Shown: piece after piece, positions 35,824 through 44,011 of the stretch
Layout: the number at the start of each line of letters is the position of its first letter
Position numbering within the stretch: the first letter of the stretch is position 1
Source: a virus
Direction: 5' to 3' (one strand)
Length of the DNA stretch: 64,000 bases
Virus record (IMG/VR): IMGVR_UViG_3300045961_000282
Span: 64,001 to 128,000 of that record
Notes under the pieces: model-generated
Database searches by the model: none
What the model was told of the DNA's origin: nothing
The model's input: only the letters and a program-made list of their open reading frames with translations
Made by a program: the position numbers and the translations under genes

Positions 35824-37110
35824 TCAGTAGTCGACCGCGCTGACGTCCAGCGTGCCCGCGGACGCGCCGTTGACGTTCAGCGTCTGGGTGACCCACAGGC
35901 TGTCGAGGCCGGTCTTGGCCACGGCGAGGAACTGCTCGGTGAACATGCAGTAGTCGTTCTTCTGGACGAGGTTCATGTCCCGAACGATGCCGATGTCCAG
36001 CGTGCCGCCGTCGAGCAGCGTGAAGGTGCCCTCCGCGAACAGCGCCCACTCGACGGTGTCCGGGTAGTCGTCCACGGTCGGCTCGGCGCCGCCGGACGCA
36101 CCCTCCATCGACCACGTGGGCCGGATGTTGCGGGCGGCGAAGAACCGCTCGATGGTGGCGTCAGCCAGCGCGAAGGTGGTCTCCAGCCCGTCGCCCGGCA
36201 ACTGCGCGGTCAGATCCGAGCGGATCATCGCGTGCAGCCACTGCGGCCCGACGAAGCGGAGCGGCAGGTTCGGGTCGAGGCGGTGCTTGTAGCGGTACGC
36301 CACAGCGGCGCGCTCCACGGCGATCAGCACGTCGCGTGCGGTGCCGAGGGTCGCGTCGACGGTGTGCGCGTCGGACAGATCCTTGATCTTGTCGAGGACG
36401 TACTGCTCGGCGAACCGGGCAGCGGCGACCAGCGCCAGATCGTTGTGCCGGGCGATCAACTCGGGGAAGGCCCGGGTCATCAGGTTGCCGAAGCACATGC
36501 ACATCGTGACGGCCTCGAGGTACACGTCGGTCTCCGGCGCGCACTGAACGGTGAGGCAGTTCTTCTTGAGGTCCGGGTCCGAAGCGGCGGCGATGTCGTC
36601 GTCGTTGGTCCAGACACCGAAGGCGCCGAGGTACTCGTCGAACGTCGGCGACGGGACGAACCGGATGCCACCGCGGTCGGCGTTGAACGTCGGCAGCGAG
36701 TCCTTGACCGGGGTCGCGGTCGAGCCGCCGATGTCGAACAGGTCGTAGTTCACCGGCAGCGGGGCGCACCAGCCGCCGGAGGCCACGATCACGCTCGGAT
36801 CGGTGACGTTCTTGATCTTCTCGGTGTTGGTGTCGACCTCGTTGCCGCGCAGGGTGCGCTCCTCCGGGAAGGTCGCCAGCAGCGAGGCCACGACGACCTG
36901 CTCGCCGTTGCCACCGGAAGCGCGGCGCAGGCCATGCAGGCGCATCGCCATGGCCTCAGCCAGTGCGAGTCGATCCTTCAGCGGCGACCCGGCGGAGATG
37001 CCGGGGATGTCGCCGCCCGCCACGAGGGCGATCGGGGCCGCGTTGCCGCGGGCCACGGGAAGACGGTCAGCCGGGGCCGAGAACGTCGGCTCCGAGGTTT
37101 CGTTGCTCAT
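35824..37110 (-). other. possible internal translation start giving a capsid form without the extension
   Basis: In-frame ATG (Met238, MSNETSEPTFSAPADR) preceded by GGAGGCTCAG, a strong ribosome site 5 bases away. It lies exactly where the acidic extension ends. Initiation here would yield a 428-residue capsid subunit alongside the 665-residue fusion. Confidence 0.5.
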
Positions 37111-37821
37111 CTGAGCCTCCGTGCTCGTAGCGGTGGTGTCTTCGTTGGCGAAGACGGGGGTCTCTTCTTCCTTGTCCTCCTCGGTCGCCTCGGGGGCCTC
37201 AGCGATCTCCTCAGCGGGGATCTCGATGACCTCCTCGATGACCTCGGGAACCTCGTCCTCCTCGGACTCATCCATGGAGAACTCGGCCTCGACAGCGGCC
37301 TCGACGGCCTCCTCAACCGCGGCCTCGGCCTCAGCCGTGACCTCGACGGAGGCCTCGACGGTCTCCTCGACTGCGGCCTCGATGACCTCGTCGGTCGCCG
37401 CCTCTGCCTCGACCGGGACCTCAGTGGCGGCCTCGACGGCCTCCTCGATCACGGCCTCGGTGGAAGCGATCACCGGCTCCTCGGCGACTGCCTCGGCAGC
37501 CTCCTCGGTGGCGAAGGTGGTCGGCGGCTCGGTGGCCTCCTCGGCAGGAGCCTCAGCGGCCTCGGCGTCGGCGCTCTGGATCCGCGTCGCGGCCTGCGCG
37601 GCCTCTGCGGCCAGTTCTGCCTTCTCGGCGTCGCGGCGGCCCATCTCGGCCCGCACGCTCTCCACCGAGTCGGCGAGGAACGTCATCTCAGCCACGGACT
37701 CGCGGCTGACTTCCTGCCCTTCGACAACCTCGAAGGCAGCGATGATGCTGCTCTCCAGTTCCGAGAGTTCGTCTTCGGACAGATCTGCAAGACGGTCGAT
37801 CATCCCTCGGATGTCGTCCAT
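35824..37821 (-). CDS. major capsid protein with N-terminal acidic scaffold-like extension
   Basis: 665 residues. Residues 1-~65 are helical ('LSEDELSELESSIIAAFEVVEG'). Residues ~80-230 are an extreme Glu/Ala/Val repeat region ('VEEAVEAAVEAE'-like). From Met238 onwards comes a HK97-fold type capsid body ('AMAMRLHGLRRASG', 'VVVASLLATFPEERTLRGNEVDTNTEKI', 'LPLRFVGPQWLHAMIRSDL'). The extension corresponds to the delta/scaffold domain of HK97-type capsids but is about twice the usual length. It would be removed by the protease encoded just upstream. A promoter and a terminator precede the gene, so it can be expressed strongly on its own. Confidence 0.85.
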   Translation of the reverse strand: MDDIRGMIDRLADLSEDELSELESSIIAAFEVVEGQEVSRESVAEMTFLADSVESVRAEMGRRDAEKAELAAEAAQAATRIQSADAEAAEAPAEEATEPPTTFATEEAAEAVAEEPVIASTEAVIEEAVEAATEVPVEAEAATDEVIEAAVEETVEASVEVTAEAEAAVEEAVEAAVEAEFSMDESEEDEVPEVIEEVIEIPAEEIAEAPEATEEDKEEETPVFANEDTTATSTEAQMSNETSEPTFSAPADRLPVARGNAAPIALVAGGDIPGISAGSPLKDRLALAEAMAMRLHGLRRASGGNGEQVVVASLLATFPEERTLRGNEVDTNTEKIKNVTDPSVIVASGGWCAPLPVNYDLFDIGGSTATPVKDSLPTFNADRGGIRFVPSPTFDEYLGAFGVWTNDDDIAAASDPDLKKNCLTVQCAPETDVYLEAVTMCMCFGNLMTRAFPELIARHNDLALVAAARFAEQYVLDKIKDLSDAHTVDATLGTARDVLIAVERAAVAYRYKHRLDPNLPLRFVGPQWLHAMIRSDLTAQLPGDGLETTFALADATIERFFAARNIRPTWSMEGASGGAEPTVDDYPDTVEWALFAEGTFTLLDGGTLDIGIVRDMNLVQKNDYCMFTEQFLAVAKTGLDSLWVTQTLNVNGASAGTLDVSAVDY

Positions 37822-38002
37822 GTCTTACCTCCTGTCGGAAGCGGTGATCGACGGCGAGGGGATTCATGGGGACTGTCCCGAAACCATCGGCTCGTAGAAC
37901 GAGGGCGCATCACCGCGTGGGTGCGTATGTCATTCGGGGCATCCGAGGGGTCGGGGCCTTCCGCCGGGGGCGGGGGCGCGGAGCGCTCGCTGCTTGTGGT
38001 TC

Positions 38003-38030
38003 ATCGTATGGCTCGAACCATACGCGTCAA
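38003..38030 (-). promoter_or_regulatory. promoter for the capsid gene with an embedded operator-like dyad
   Basis: On the minus strand TTGACG (38025-38030) is followed after 16 bases by TACGAT (38003-38008), a good sigma-70-type promoter. The dyad CGTATGG-TTCGAG-CCATACG (38005-38024) fills the spacer and overlaps the -10 box. It contains one exact GTATGGTTC half and one inverted near-copy. The capsid ATG lies about 175 bases downstream. It is the only convincing promoter in the 309-base gap 37822-38130. Confidence 0.7.
38015..38023 (-). promoter_or_regulatory. GTATGGTTC dispersed motif, exact copy 7 (in the capsid promoter)
   Basis: Located in the spacer of the capsid-gene promoter and abutted by an inverted copy with one mismatch (38006-38014), making the only palindromic pair found. 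Confidence 0.8.
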
Positions 38031-38088
38031 CAGATTCCGCGAATCCGTCAAAACTTCTTTGATCCAGTTCTCATCCCGGCCGGAAAGC

Positions 38089-38122
38089 GAACGCCACCCC
38101 CGGTTGCCCGGGGGTGGTGTTC
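38089..38122 (-). terminator. hairpin terminator after the maturation protease gene
   Basis: Stem of about 15 bp including CCACCCCCGG/CCGGGGGTGG around a 4-base loop, starting 9 bases after the protease stop at 38131. It separates the upstream head genes from the promoter of the capsid gene. Confidence 0.7.
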
Positions 38123-38130
38123 TTGCCTGC

Positions 38131-41100
38131 CTACACCCTTTCGGTGTCGTAGCCACGCCTGTAGTTCTGCGAATCCACGATGATGCGCTCGAGGAAATTC
38201 ACGATGTCGGCCACGGACCGCTCGACCTCGCCGCTCATGTACGGCCCGAAGTGCTTGGTGATCCGCTCTTCGAGGTTGCTCTGCTTCATGTACCTCTTCA
38301 TCGCGTCTTGGATCTCGGTGGGCAACTGGTCGAACGGGATCGTCGCCTCCGGGCCGCGGGCTTCGATGCGCTCCATCAGGCTGGCCATGTCCTGCGCCGC
38401 CTTGATCACCTCGGACTGGGTGCGCTCGTCGATCTTGCTCTCGGCTGCGGAGTCGAGGGCCTCCTTGGCCAACTTCGCTGTCTCTGGCTCCGCCATCCCC
38501 TCCTGCTCCGCAACGCGCTCGGCCTCCTTGATGGCCTTGAGTGCCGCGCGCACCTCGGGGGCCGAGGAACTCGGCGAGTTGCGCAGCCGGTAGTAGATCT
38601 TGCGGAACCGACCCACGTCGTCGCGGGAGATCTTCTGCTCATCCCACTCGCGGCGGCGCATCGTCTTCAGAGATGCCACCAGCGCCTCGGTGGCCTCAAC
38701 GAAAGGGACGTCGGCAGACAAGTCCTTCCATGTGTCGGGGATCAGTTCCGGGTGACCAAGGGCACGGGCCCGCTTCGAGATATGCTTTCGGATCTCGGGC
38801 TTGTCCGCGGGGTTCCCGCGACCGTACGCCTTGATGGCCGCCTTGAGGTCAGCGACGGTGGCGATCGGGTAGCGACCGCCCTTCATCGCGATACCCTCCT
38901 TGGCCATCTCCTCGCGCTTCTCCGAGGAGTAGTCGCGGAACTCCGCGGCGTCGACGGCCTGCATGGCCAGCGTGATCTCCGACCAGTCGGACAGGTTCTT
39001 CCAGTCCTCGGGGATCAGTTCCGGGTGGCCGAGGGCACGGGCGCGCTTGGCGATGTGCTTGCGCACCTTGGCCCGCTCCGACTCCTTGGCCCGACCGTAG
39101 GACTTGATGGCCCGCTTGAGGTCGGCGACGTCGGCGATCGGGTAGGCCCCATCGGGCAGGGCCCAGCCCTTCTTGGCCATCGCCTTGCGGCGCTCGACGC
39201 TCACCGGCTGAGTCGAGAGAACCCGCGCCTTGGCCATCCGCGCCGAGACCTCCAGCGCCTTGGCATCCAGTGGCGCGAACACCCGCCGCCGGGCGGCCAG
39301 CGCCGCGGCCTGCGGGTCCAGTGCGATCAACTGGTCGGCGTACAGCGGGGCAAGGCCTGCGGCGACCAGCGCCAGCACCTCGCCCGAGGCGACGCGAGCC
39401 TCCACCAGCGGGAACCCGGGGACGTTGACCGAGCACGCGGCAACCAGTTCCAGCGCGCCTTGGATCGGTCGCCAGTCCCCGGAGATGCTCGACGCCCGCG
39501 CGGCACGGACCTGCTCGGCGGTGACCGCCGGGCGCAGCGACCCGGCGACCCAGATGCCGTGGCTGTCCTCGCCTGCCGCCACATCGGCCCACGCGCTGGC
39601 GGTGTCATCGTAGTGCTTGACTGCCTCGCGCGCGTCGGCGCTCAGGCTGGCGTGCCCGCCGGTCAGCGTCAACTGGCCAACGCGAACATCCTCGCCCTCC
39701 TTGGTGCGCACCAGCCCGGTCATGAAGTAGGCGTAGCCCGAGCGCGAGCGCGGCGGGCGGGTGCCGAACCCCATGCCGATGTGGTCGACGTGCCATGCCG
39801 CGAGGTGGCCGAACACCCGGCCGTCGTCGGTGATGGTCAGCCGGGTGGGCTTGGTCAGCCCGGGATTGTCGAACCACTCCTTCGGCGGGTAGATCGGCGC
39901 GGCCTTGAAGCCCGACGCGGTGATCGCGAAGGTGGCCTGCGCCTCCTCGCGCAGCAGGGTGGCCAGTTCCTCAAGCATCCGCTGCTCATCGGGGCCGAGT
40001 TCCTGCGTGTACTCGCCGTCGGGCAGCGGGGCGGGCTCGTCCAGTTCGATGCGGCACTCTTGGAAGGCAGGCTTGGCCACCAGCGTCGCGGCCATGATGC
40101 GACCCTTGGTGATGTCCATCTTGTCGGGGGTGACGGTCTCCTCGTCATCCTCCTTCTTCTCGGCCTCCGTGGTGCCCGGGCCCTTGCCCTTGATCTTGGC
40201 CTCGAAGCGGTCGAGGTCGGCGGACACGCCGCGCAGGAAGCCCTCGCGGATCATCCGCACAGCCTCCATCGCCAGCGGGCTGGTGTCGAACACGCCGGTC
40301 GCGTTGCCCATCCCGCCCTCGACCCGCTCGACGGAATCGATGCGGCCCACGATCGCCGCGCCGTCATGGCCCTGCATGGAGTTGGGCTGCCACAGCAACG
40401 GGATCGGCAGGTCGCGCAGTTCGACCACGCCCTCCTTGAAGGTCCGGCCGTCGCCGGACTCGATCCCCTCCGGCAGCAGCAGGGGGATCCGGAACGTGAC
40501 GGGCGCGGGCTTCTGGCCGTTGAGCATCATCAGGATCGGGTTTGCATCGGGCATGGCTTCTCCTGAGTGATCGGCGGTGGCCACTAGCACCGTATTGTTC
40601 GCGTTCGCCGCGCTGCGCGCAGCCACTTTTGCCCAATACGAACCGGGGCGACCACCCCAGCCGTACATGATCCGGTGCTTCATGTCACCGGTCCACATCC
40701 GTGTCATTTCCTTGTGGCGCAATGCGCACCAACCCTTTGCCCGCGGACCAAGATGCTTGGACAGGTACTTCACGCAGCGATCAAAGTCACCCGGGGAGTT
40801 CCACCTGATCTTCGCTCCGCCCTTCCCGATGGTCCAGTACCGGCGCAACTTCTCGGCATTCCCCCGGTTCCGGTCGGCCCCACCCGCGGCGATCAGGGCG
40901 TCCAGTTCCTCGTCGCTGTACGCCTCCAGCCCGGTGGTGGCCGACTCCAGCGCCGCCGTCAGGCTCATCGTCGCCCCGTCGCGCAGGGCCATCGCCATCG
41001 GGAAGGTGTACTCGGTCCAGAAGTCATCCTCGCCGACGACCAGCGAGTTGAAGACCTGCGTCGGCTGCGACTCGGGGAACGGCGGCAGTTCGGCGATCGG

Positions 41101-41646
41101 CGCGGTCATGTAGGCGATCGTCTCGTGCGGGGTGAAGTCGTGGTCCTCGGAGACGTCGAACCCCTCGGCCTTGAGGTCGTTGACCAACTGCGTGCGCATC
41201 TCGGCCAACCCGGGGATGTCCCACGACATCCACAGCACTGGCTTGCCATCCTCCGGCGGGGTGAACGTGCCCCAACCCTGTGCGCGGCCCTCGACCGGCG
41301 GCCAGTCCGACTCGGCCAACCAACGCCGGGTGAAGTCGTGCAGCCGCTGACGCTCCAGACCGTCGGCCTCACCGATGTAGGCCAACGTGATGTGGCGCTC
41401 GTCGAGGGGCAGTTCCTGCGCCTGTGCTGCAGCCGTGGGACCCACGCCGTACTGGCTGGCCACCTCCGGCACGATGCGGAACGCCAACATCGTCTTGACC
41501 GGTGCCTGCGGGTCGCGCTCCCCCTGCCCCTCGTGGTGCACGTCGCGCACGACTCGGCCACGCGGCAGGATGCGGGAGTCGCGGGCGACGAAGGTCGCGA
41601 CCGACCCGTCGGGGTTCCACAGCGGGGTGATCTCGTCGGGAATCAT
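38131..41646 (-). CDS. multidomain capsid maturation protease with 2H phosphoesterase-like domain
   Basis: 1171 residues from the ATG in an ATGA overlap (MIPDEITPLWNPDGS). Order of parts: a 2H phosphoesterase-like domain with two His-x-Thr motifs (H85-I-T87 and H174-E-T176); a 'RRYWTIGKGGAKIRWNSPGD' module (about 240-310) common in actinophage head proteins; a prohead protease region (about 365-760: 'LWQPNSMQGHDGAAIVGRI', 'GFLRGVSADLD'); two copies of a DUF6582-like module (about 818-972: 'YPIADVADLKRAIKSYGR', 'RKHIAKRARALGHPELIP'); and a helical C-terminus that may act as scaffold. It likely processes the capsid extension. Confidence 0.8.
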   Translation of the reverse strand: MIPDEITPLWNPDGSVATFVARDSRILPRGRVVRDVHHEGQGERDPQAPVKTMLAFRIVPEVASQYGVGPTAAAQAQELPLDERHITLAYIGEADGLERQRLHDFTRRWLAESDWPPVEGRAQGWGTFTPPEDGKPVLWMSWDIPGLAEMRTQLVNDLKAEGFDVSEDHDFTPHETIAYMTAPIAELPPFPESQPTQVFNSLVVGEDDFWTEYTFPMAMALRDGATMSLTAALESATTGLEAYSDEELDALIAAGGADRNRGNAEKLRRYWTIGKGGAKIRWNSPGDFDRCVKYLSKHLGPRAKGWCALRHKEMTRMWTGDMKHRIMYGWGGRPGSYWAKVAARSAANANNTVLVATADHSGEAMPDANPILMMLNGQKPAPVTFRIPLLLPEGIESGDGRTFKEGVVELRDLPIPLLWQPNSMQGHDGAAIVGRIDSVERVEGGMGNATGVFDTSPLAMEAVRMIREGFLRGVSADLDRFEAKIKGKGPGTTEAEKKEDDEETVTPDKMDITKGRIMAATLVAKPAFQECRIELDEPAPLPDGEYTQELGPDEQRMLEELATLLREEAQATFAITASGFKAAPIYPPKEWFDNPGLTKPTRLTITDDGRVFGHLAAWHVDHIGMGFGTRPPRSRSGYAYFMTGLVRTKEGEDVRVGQLTLTGGHASLSADAREAVKHYDDTASAWADVAAGEDSHGIWVAGSLRPAVTAEQVRAARASSISGDWRPIQGALELVAACSVNVPGFPLVEARVASGEVLALVAAGLAPLYADQLIALDPQAAALAARRRVFAPLDAKALEVSARMAKARVLSTQPVSVERRKAMAKKGWALPDGAYPIADVADLKRAIKSYGRAKESERAKVRKHIAKRARALGHPELIPEDWKNLSDWSEITLAMQAVDAAEFRDYSSEKREEMAKEGIAMKGGRYPIATVADLKAAIKAYGRGNPADKPEIRKHISKRARALGHPELIPDTWKDLSADVPFVEATEALVASLKTMRRREWDEQKISRDDVGRFRKIYYRLRNSPSSSAPEVRAALKAIKEAERVAEQEGMAEPETAKLAKEALDSAAESKIDERTQSEVIKAAQDMASLMERIEARGPEATIPFDQLPTEIQDAMKRYMKQSNLEERITKHFGPYMSGEVERSVADIVNFLERIIVDSQNYRRGYDTERV

Positions 41647-41960
41647 TTCGACTCCGCCTTCTTCCGGTCGTAGGCGTCCATCTGCTCGATGACGGTCATC
41701 AACGTCTCCTGATCGAGTTCCACGACCGGTGGCGGCTTGATCCCGGTCAGGGCGCGCAGGAAGTTGGGGGCCTCGACCCAGCCGCCGTTCTTGCGCTCGA
41801 AGGCCCGCAGCCCCGAGCCGTCCGGCTTGGGGACGATGGCCAACAGGTTCACGACCGCCGAAGGGTCGATGGAGTCGACCAGAGCGCCAAACCAAGGACT
41901 TATGGGCTGACCAGCCGCTGTCAGAGCCACCTCGGCCCGGCTCCACGTGGTGGCGCTCAT
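41643..41960 (-). CDS. small head-module protein (105 aa)
   Basis: Starts MSATTWSRAEVALTAAGQPIS in an ATGA overlap and ends in the ATGA overlap with the protease. 'VVNLLAIVPKPDGSGLRAFERKNGGWVEA' is a compact motif I cannot assign. The tight coupling to both neighbours implies stoichiometric co-translation, perhaps an internal head protein. Confidence 0.6.
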   Translation of the reverse strand: MSATTWSRAEVALTAAGQPISPWFGALVDSIDPSAVVNLLAIVPKPDGSGLRAFERKNGGWVEAPNFLRALTGIKPPPVVELDQETLMTVIEQMDAYDRKKAESK

Positions 41961-43183
41961 GCCCCGATCCCCATCTGCTCGCGGGCCCATTCGAGGTAGG
42001 CCTCAAGGCGCGCCTTGGGGTCCTCGACCAACGGCAGCGGCTCGGGCAGTCGCGCCGGGGACTCCTTGGTCACGACCTCGATGCTGTTGGAGTCGACCGT
42101 GCGCCGGTTGCCCTCGTCGTCCTCGATGACCAACTGGCCGTTCTCGATGCCCTTGACGTAGCCGAGGGCGCCGTCCTTGCTGCGCACCCGCGCACCCACC
42201 TTCGCGAACCGGCCGTGCCAGTCGCGCGGCTGGTTCGTGCTGTGGTGGTCAGAGGCTCGCTCTTTTGGGTCGGCATCAGCCGCGGGCTCGGCCCCTTCCT
42301 CGGCGACAGGAGCCGCGGCTGGCTCTCCTGCGGCGGCCAGTGTCATCCGCGTCGAGGCCATCTTCGCCATCGCGAGGCTGCGCTGGCGCACCAGTGCCGC
42401 CTTGGCCATCCGCTCCCGCGCCTCGGCTGCCTCGGCGCTGAAGTCGGTGGCGACCAGTTCGCTCAGCGAGGCGCCGTCGTGCACAACCTCGGCGAGGGCG
42501 TCGCGAACCATACTGGCTTCGAGTTCGTCGTCTTCATCGTCGTCGCCGTCGGGGCCATCGTCGCCCATCGCATCCTCAAGGGCGTCGGCCAACTTCTCTA
42601 CGGTCTCGTCGAGTTGGGTGGCAAGGCCCAGTGCGGTTTCGACGATCTCTTGGAGTTCCTCCGGCTCGTCATTCTCGGGCTCACTGTCGGGCATCTCCAT
42701 GGACTGGACCGACAGTTCGGCTGACCCCGTGACGTCGGGCTCCTCGGAGGTGGCCTGCGGGGCCTGCGGGGTTTCCCCGGCCATCTTGGTGAGGAAGTCG
42801 ATGATCGCGGTCGTTTCCTCGTCGGTGAACTCGAACAGTTCCTCGACGTCGATGTCGGCATCCTCGTCCACCGCCCCGTCGGGATCCTCGGCGGCAGCCA
42901 GCATCGCCACGCAGCGCTGCGCCCACTCCCGCCCGGCGTCCCCGCCATAGAGCCCCGCCTGCCCGGCCCGGTTGGGGTCGTAGCGCCAGTCTCCGGAGAA
43001 GAACCGCAGCATCTCCATCGGAACGCTCAGGTCCACCGGCATGGAGGAGTTGAGCACCTGTGCGACTGACACCGAGGGGGCGTCGCTGATCCCGAGGGCC
43101 TCACCCTGCCGCGCCTTGAGGGCGGCGTCGGCGCGCTGGGCCACCTTCTTGGGGACCCGCAGAGTCCGCTTCTTATTGCTCAT
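41957..43183 (-). CDS. acidic head-module protein with a 'RDWHGRFAKVG' motif
   Basis: 408 residues from MSNKKRTLRVPKKVAQRADA; the open frame upstream is the shadow of the previous gene. The middle is strongly acidic ('GDDGPDGDDDEDDELEASM'), typical of scaffolding or internal head proteins. Near the C-terminus 'RDWHGRFAKVGARVRSKDGALGYVKGI' combines a motif recurrent in actinophage head proteins with an SH3/KOW-like segment. It carries a dispersed motif copy at Ser-Met-Val-Arg. Confidence 0.6.
   Translation of the reverse strand: MSNKKRTLRVPKKVAQRADAALKARQGEALGISDAPSVSVAQVLNSSMPVDLSVPMEMLRFFSGDWRYDPNRAGQAGLYGGDAGREWAQRCVAMLAAAEDPDGAVDEDADIDVEELFEFTDEETTAIIDFLTKMAGETPQAPQATSEEPDVTGSAELSVQSMEMPDSEPENDEPEELQEIVETALGLATQLDETVEKLADALEDAMGDDGPDGDDDEDDELEASMVRDALAEVVHDGASLSELVATDFSAEAAEARERMAKAALVRQRSLAMAKMASTRMTLAAAGEPAAAPVAEEGAEPAADADPKERASDHHSTNQPRDWHGRFAKVGARVRSKDGALGYVKGIENGQLVIEDDEGNRRTVDSNSIEVVTKESPARLPEPLPLVEDPKARLEAYLEWAREQMGIGA
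42505..42513 (-). promoter_or_regulatory. GTATGGTTC dispersed motif, exact copy 8
   Basis: In the acidic head-module gene; read in a second frame as Ser-Met-Val-Arg (AGT-ATG-GTT-CGC), showing the DNA word is kept independent of the protein sequence. Confidence 0.7.
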
Positions 43184-43739
43184 CGGCCACATCCTCGTCG
43201 TCGAGTTCCTGCCGTGACAGCCAATCTTGAAGGAACGCGACGCGCTCAGCCCGCTCCTCGGCGGTGTAGGGAATCGCCATCGCTCCGGCGGCGGCGCGGA
43301 ACTCCGCGGCCACGTCGGGCTTCCATGCCTCATCGAGCCCCTCGACGTTGGCGAGGCAGGCCGAGGGGTCATCCATGGCCAGTCGCTCCCGCGCGCGGCG
43401 CACTTGGTCGAGGCGGCCCTGTCGCTCCGGTGACGCCTGTCGGATCGCGGCAGCCAACTGCGCCCGCATGGCATCGATGGCGGGCACAAACTCCATGTCC
43501 AGTTGCACTGGGTCGGAGATGGCAAGGTTGCCGTGGGCGGTTCCGTAGAGTTCGAAAGCCAACTCGTCAGACAGCGGAACGTTGGCCTGTTGGTACAGCG
43601 CATGCATAGCGACCAACGCGGCCTTGGATCCCGGCACTTCGCCGTCGGCCGAGATGATGCGGCCAACCTTGCCGTCAGAGAGGAACGCCAGAGTCGGGGC
43701 TCCGGTGAGCGGGTTCGAGGCAACCAGTGCGGTGACCAT
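43173..43739 (-). CDS. head-module protein of unknown function (188 aa)
   Basis: MVTALVASNPLTGAPTLAF, start overlapping the preceding stop (TGATG). The N-terminal half is beta-type, with 'GKVGRIISADGEVPGSKAALVAMHAL'. The C-terminal half is helical and charged ('RQGRLDQVRRARERLAMDD', 'EERAERVAFLQDWLSRQ'). No recognised domain. Position suggests a minor capsid or internal protein. Confidence 0.6.
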   Translation of the reverse strand: MVTALVASNPLTGAPTLAFLSDGKVGRIISADGEVPGSKAALVAMHALYQQANVPLSDELAFELYGTAHGNLAISDPVQLDMEFVPAIDAMRAQLAAAIRQASPERQGRLDQVRRARERLAMDDPSACLANVEGLDEAWKPDVAAEFRAAAGAMAIPYTAEERAERVAFLQDWLSRQELDDEDVADEQ

Positions 43740-44011
43740 CAGGACAGGCCCTCCCCGGAGACGTTGATGCCGCGGGCGGTCAGCATGGCCATGTAGGCAA
43801 GCCACTCCTCGCGGGACGCCGACACGATGTTGGCGTGCTCCTCGTAGTCGCTCTGCCGCTCGCCGGTCTCGTCATCGACCGACCCACCCGCTCGGTACTC
43901 GGCCGCGGCGATCGGATCGTAGCGATCGACGCCCTGATCCTTGAGCCACTGTGCCCACATGCTCTGCACCTCGGCAATTGTGGCCAGTTGCTCCTGACCG
44001 CTCGCGCTCAC
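43739..44011 (-). CDS. small helical protein (90 aa)
   Basis: Starts at a GTG in a GTGA overlap with the end of the giant gene (MSASGQEQLATIAEVQSMW). Helical and acidic, with 'EEHANIVSASREEWLAYMAML'. No domain recognised. Translational coupling to the giant protein suggests it may be its partner or chaperone. Confidence 0.55.
   Translation of the reverse strand: MSASGQEQLATIAEVQSMWAQWLKDQGVDRYDPIAAAEYRAGGSVDDETGERQSDYEEHANIVSASREEWLAYMAMLTARGINVSGEGLS

Noticed and set aside
36232-40566. 1444-residue open frame on the plus strand
   Set aside because: It runs antisense through the capsid and protease genes, whose protein families are clear. GC-rich codons on the minus strand leave few stops opposite, and its sequence is compositionally skewed with no recognisable domains.
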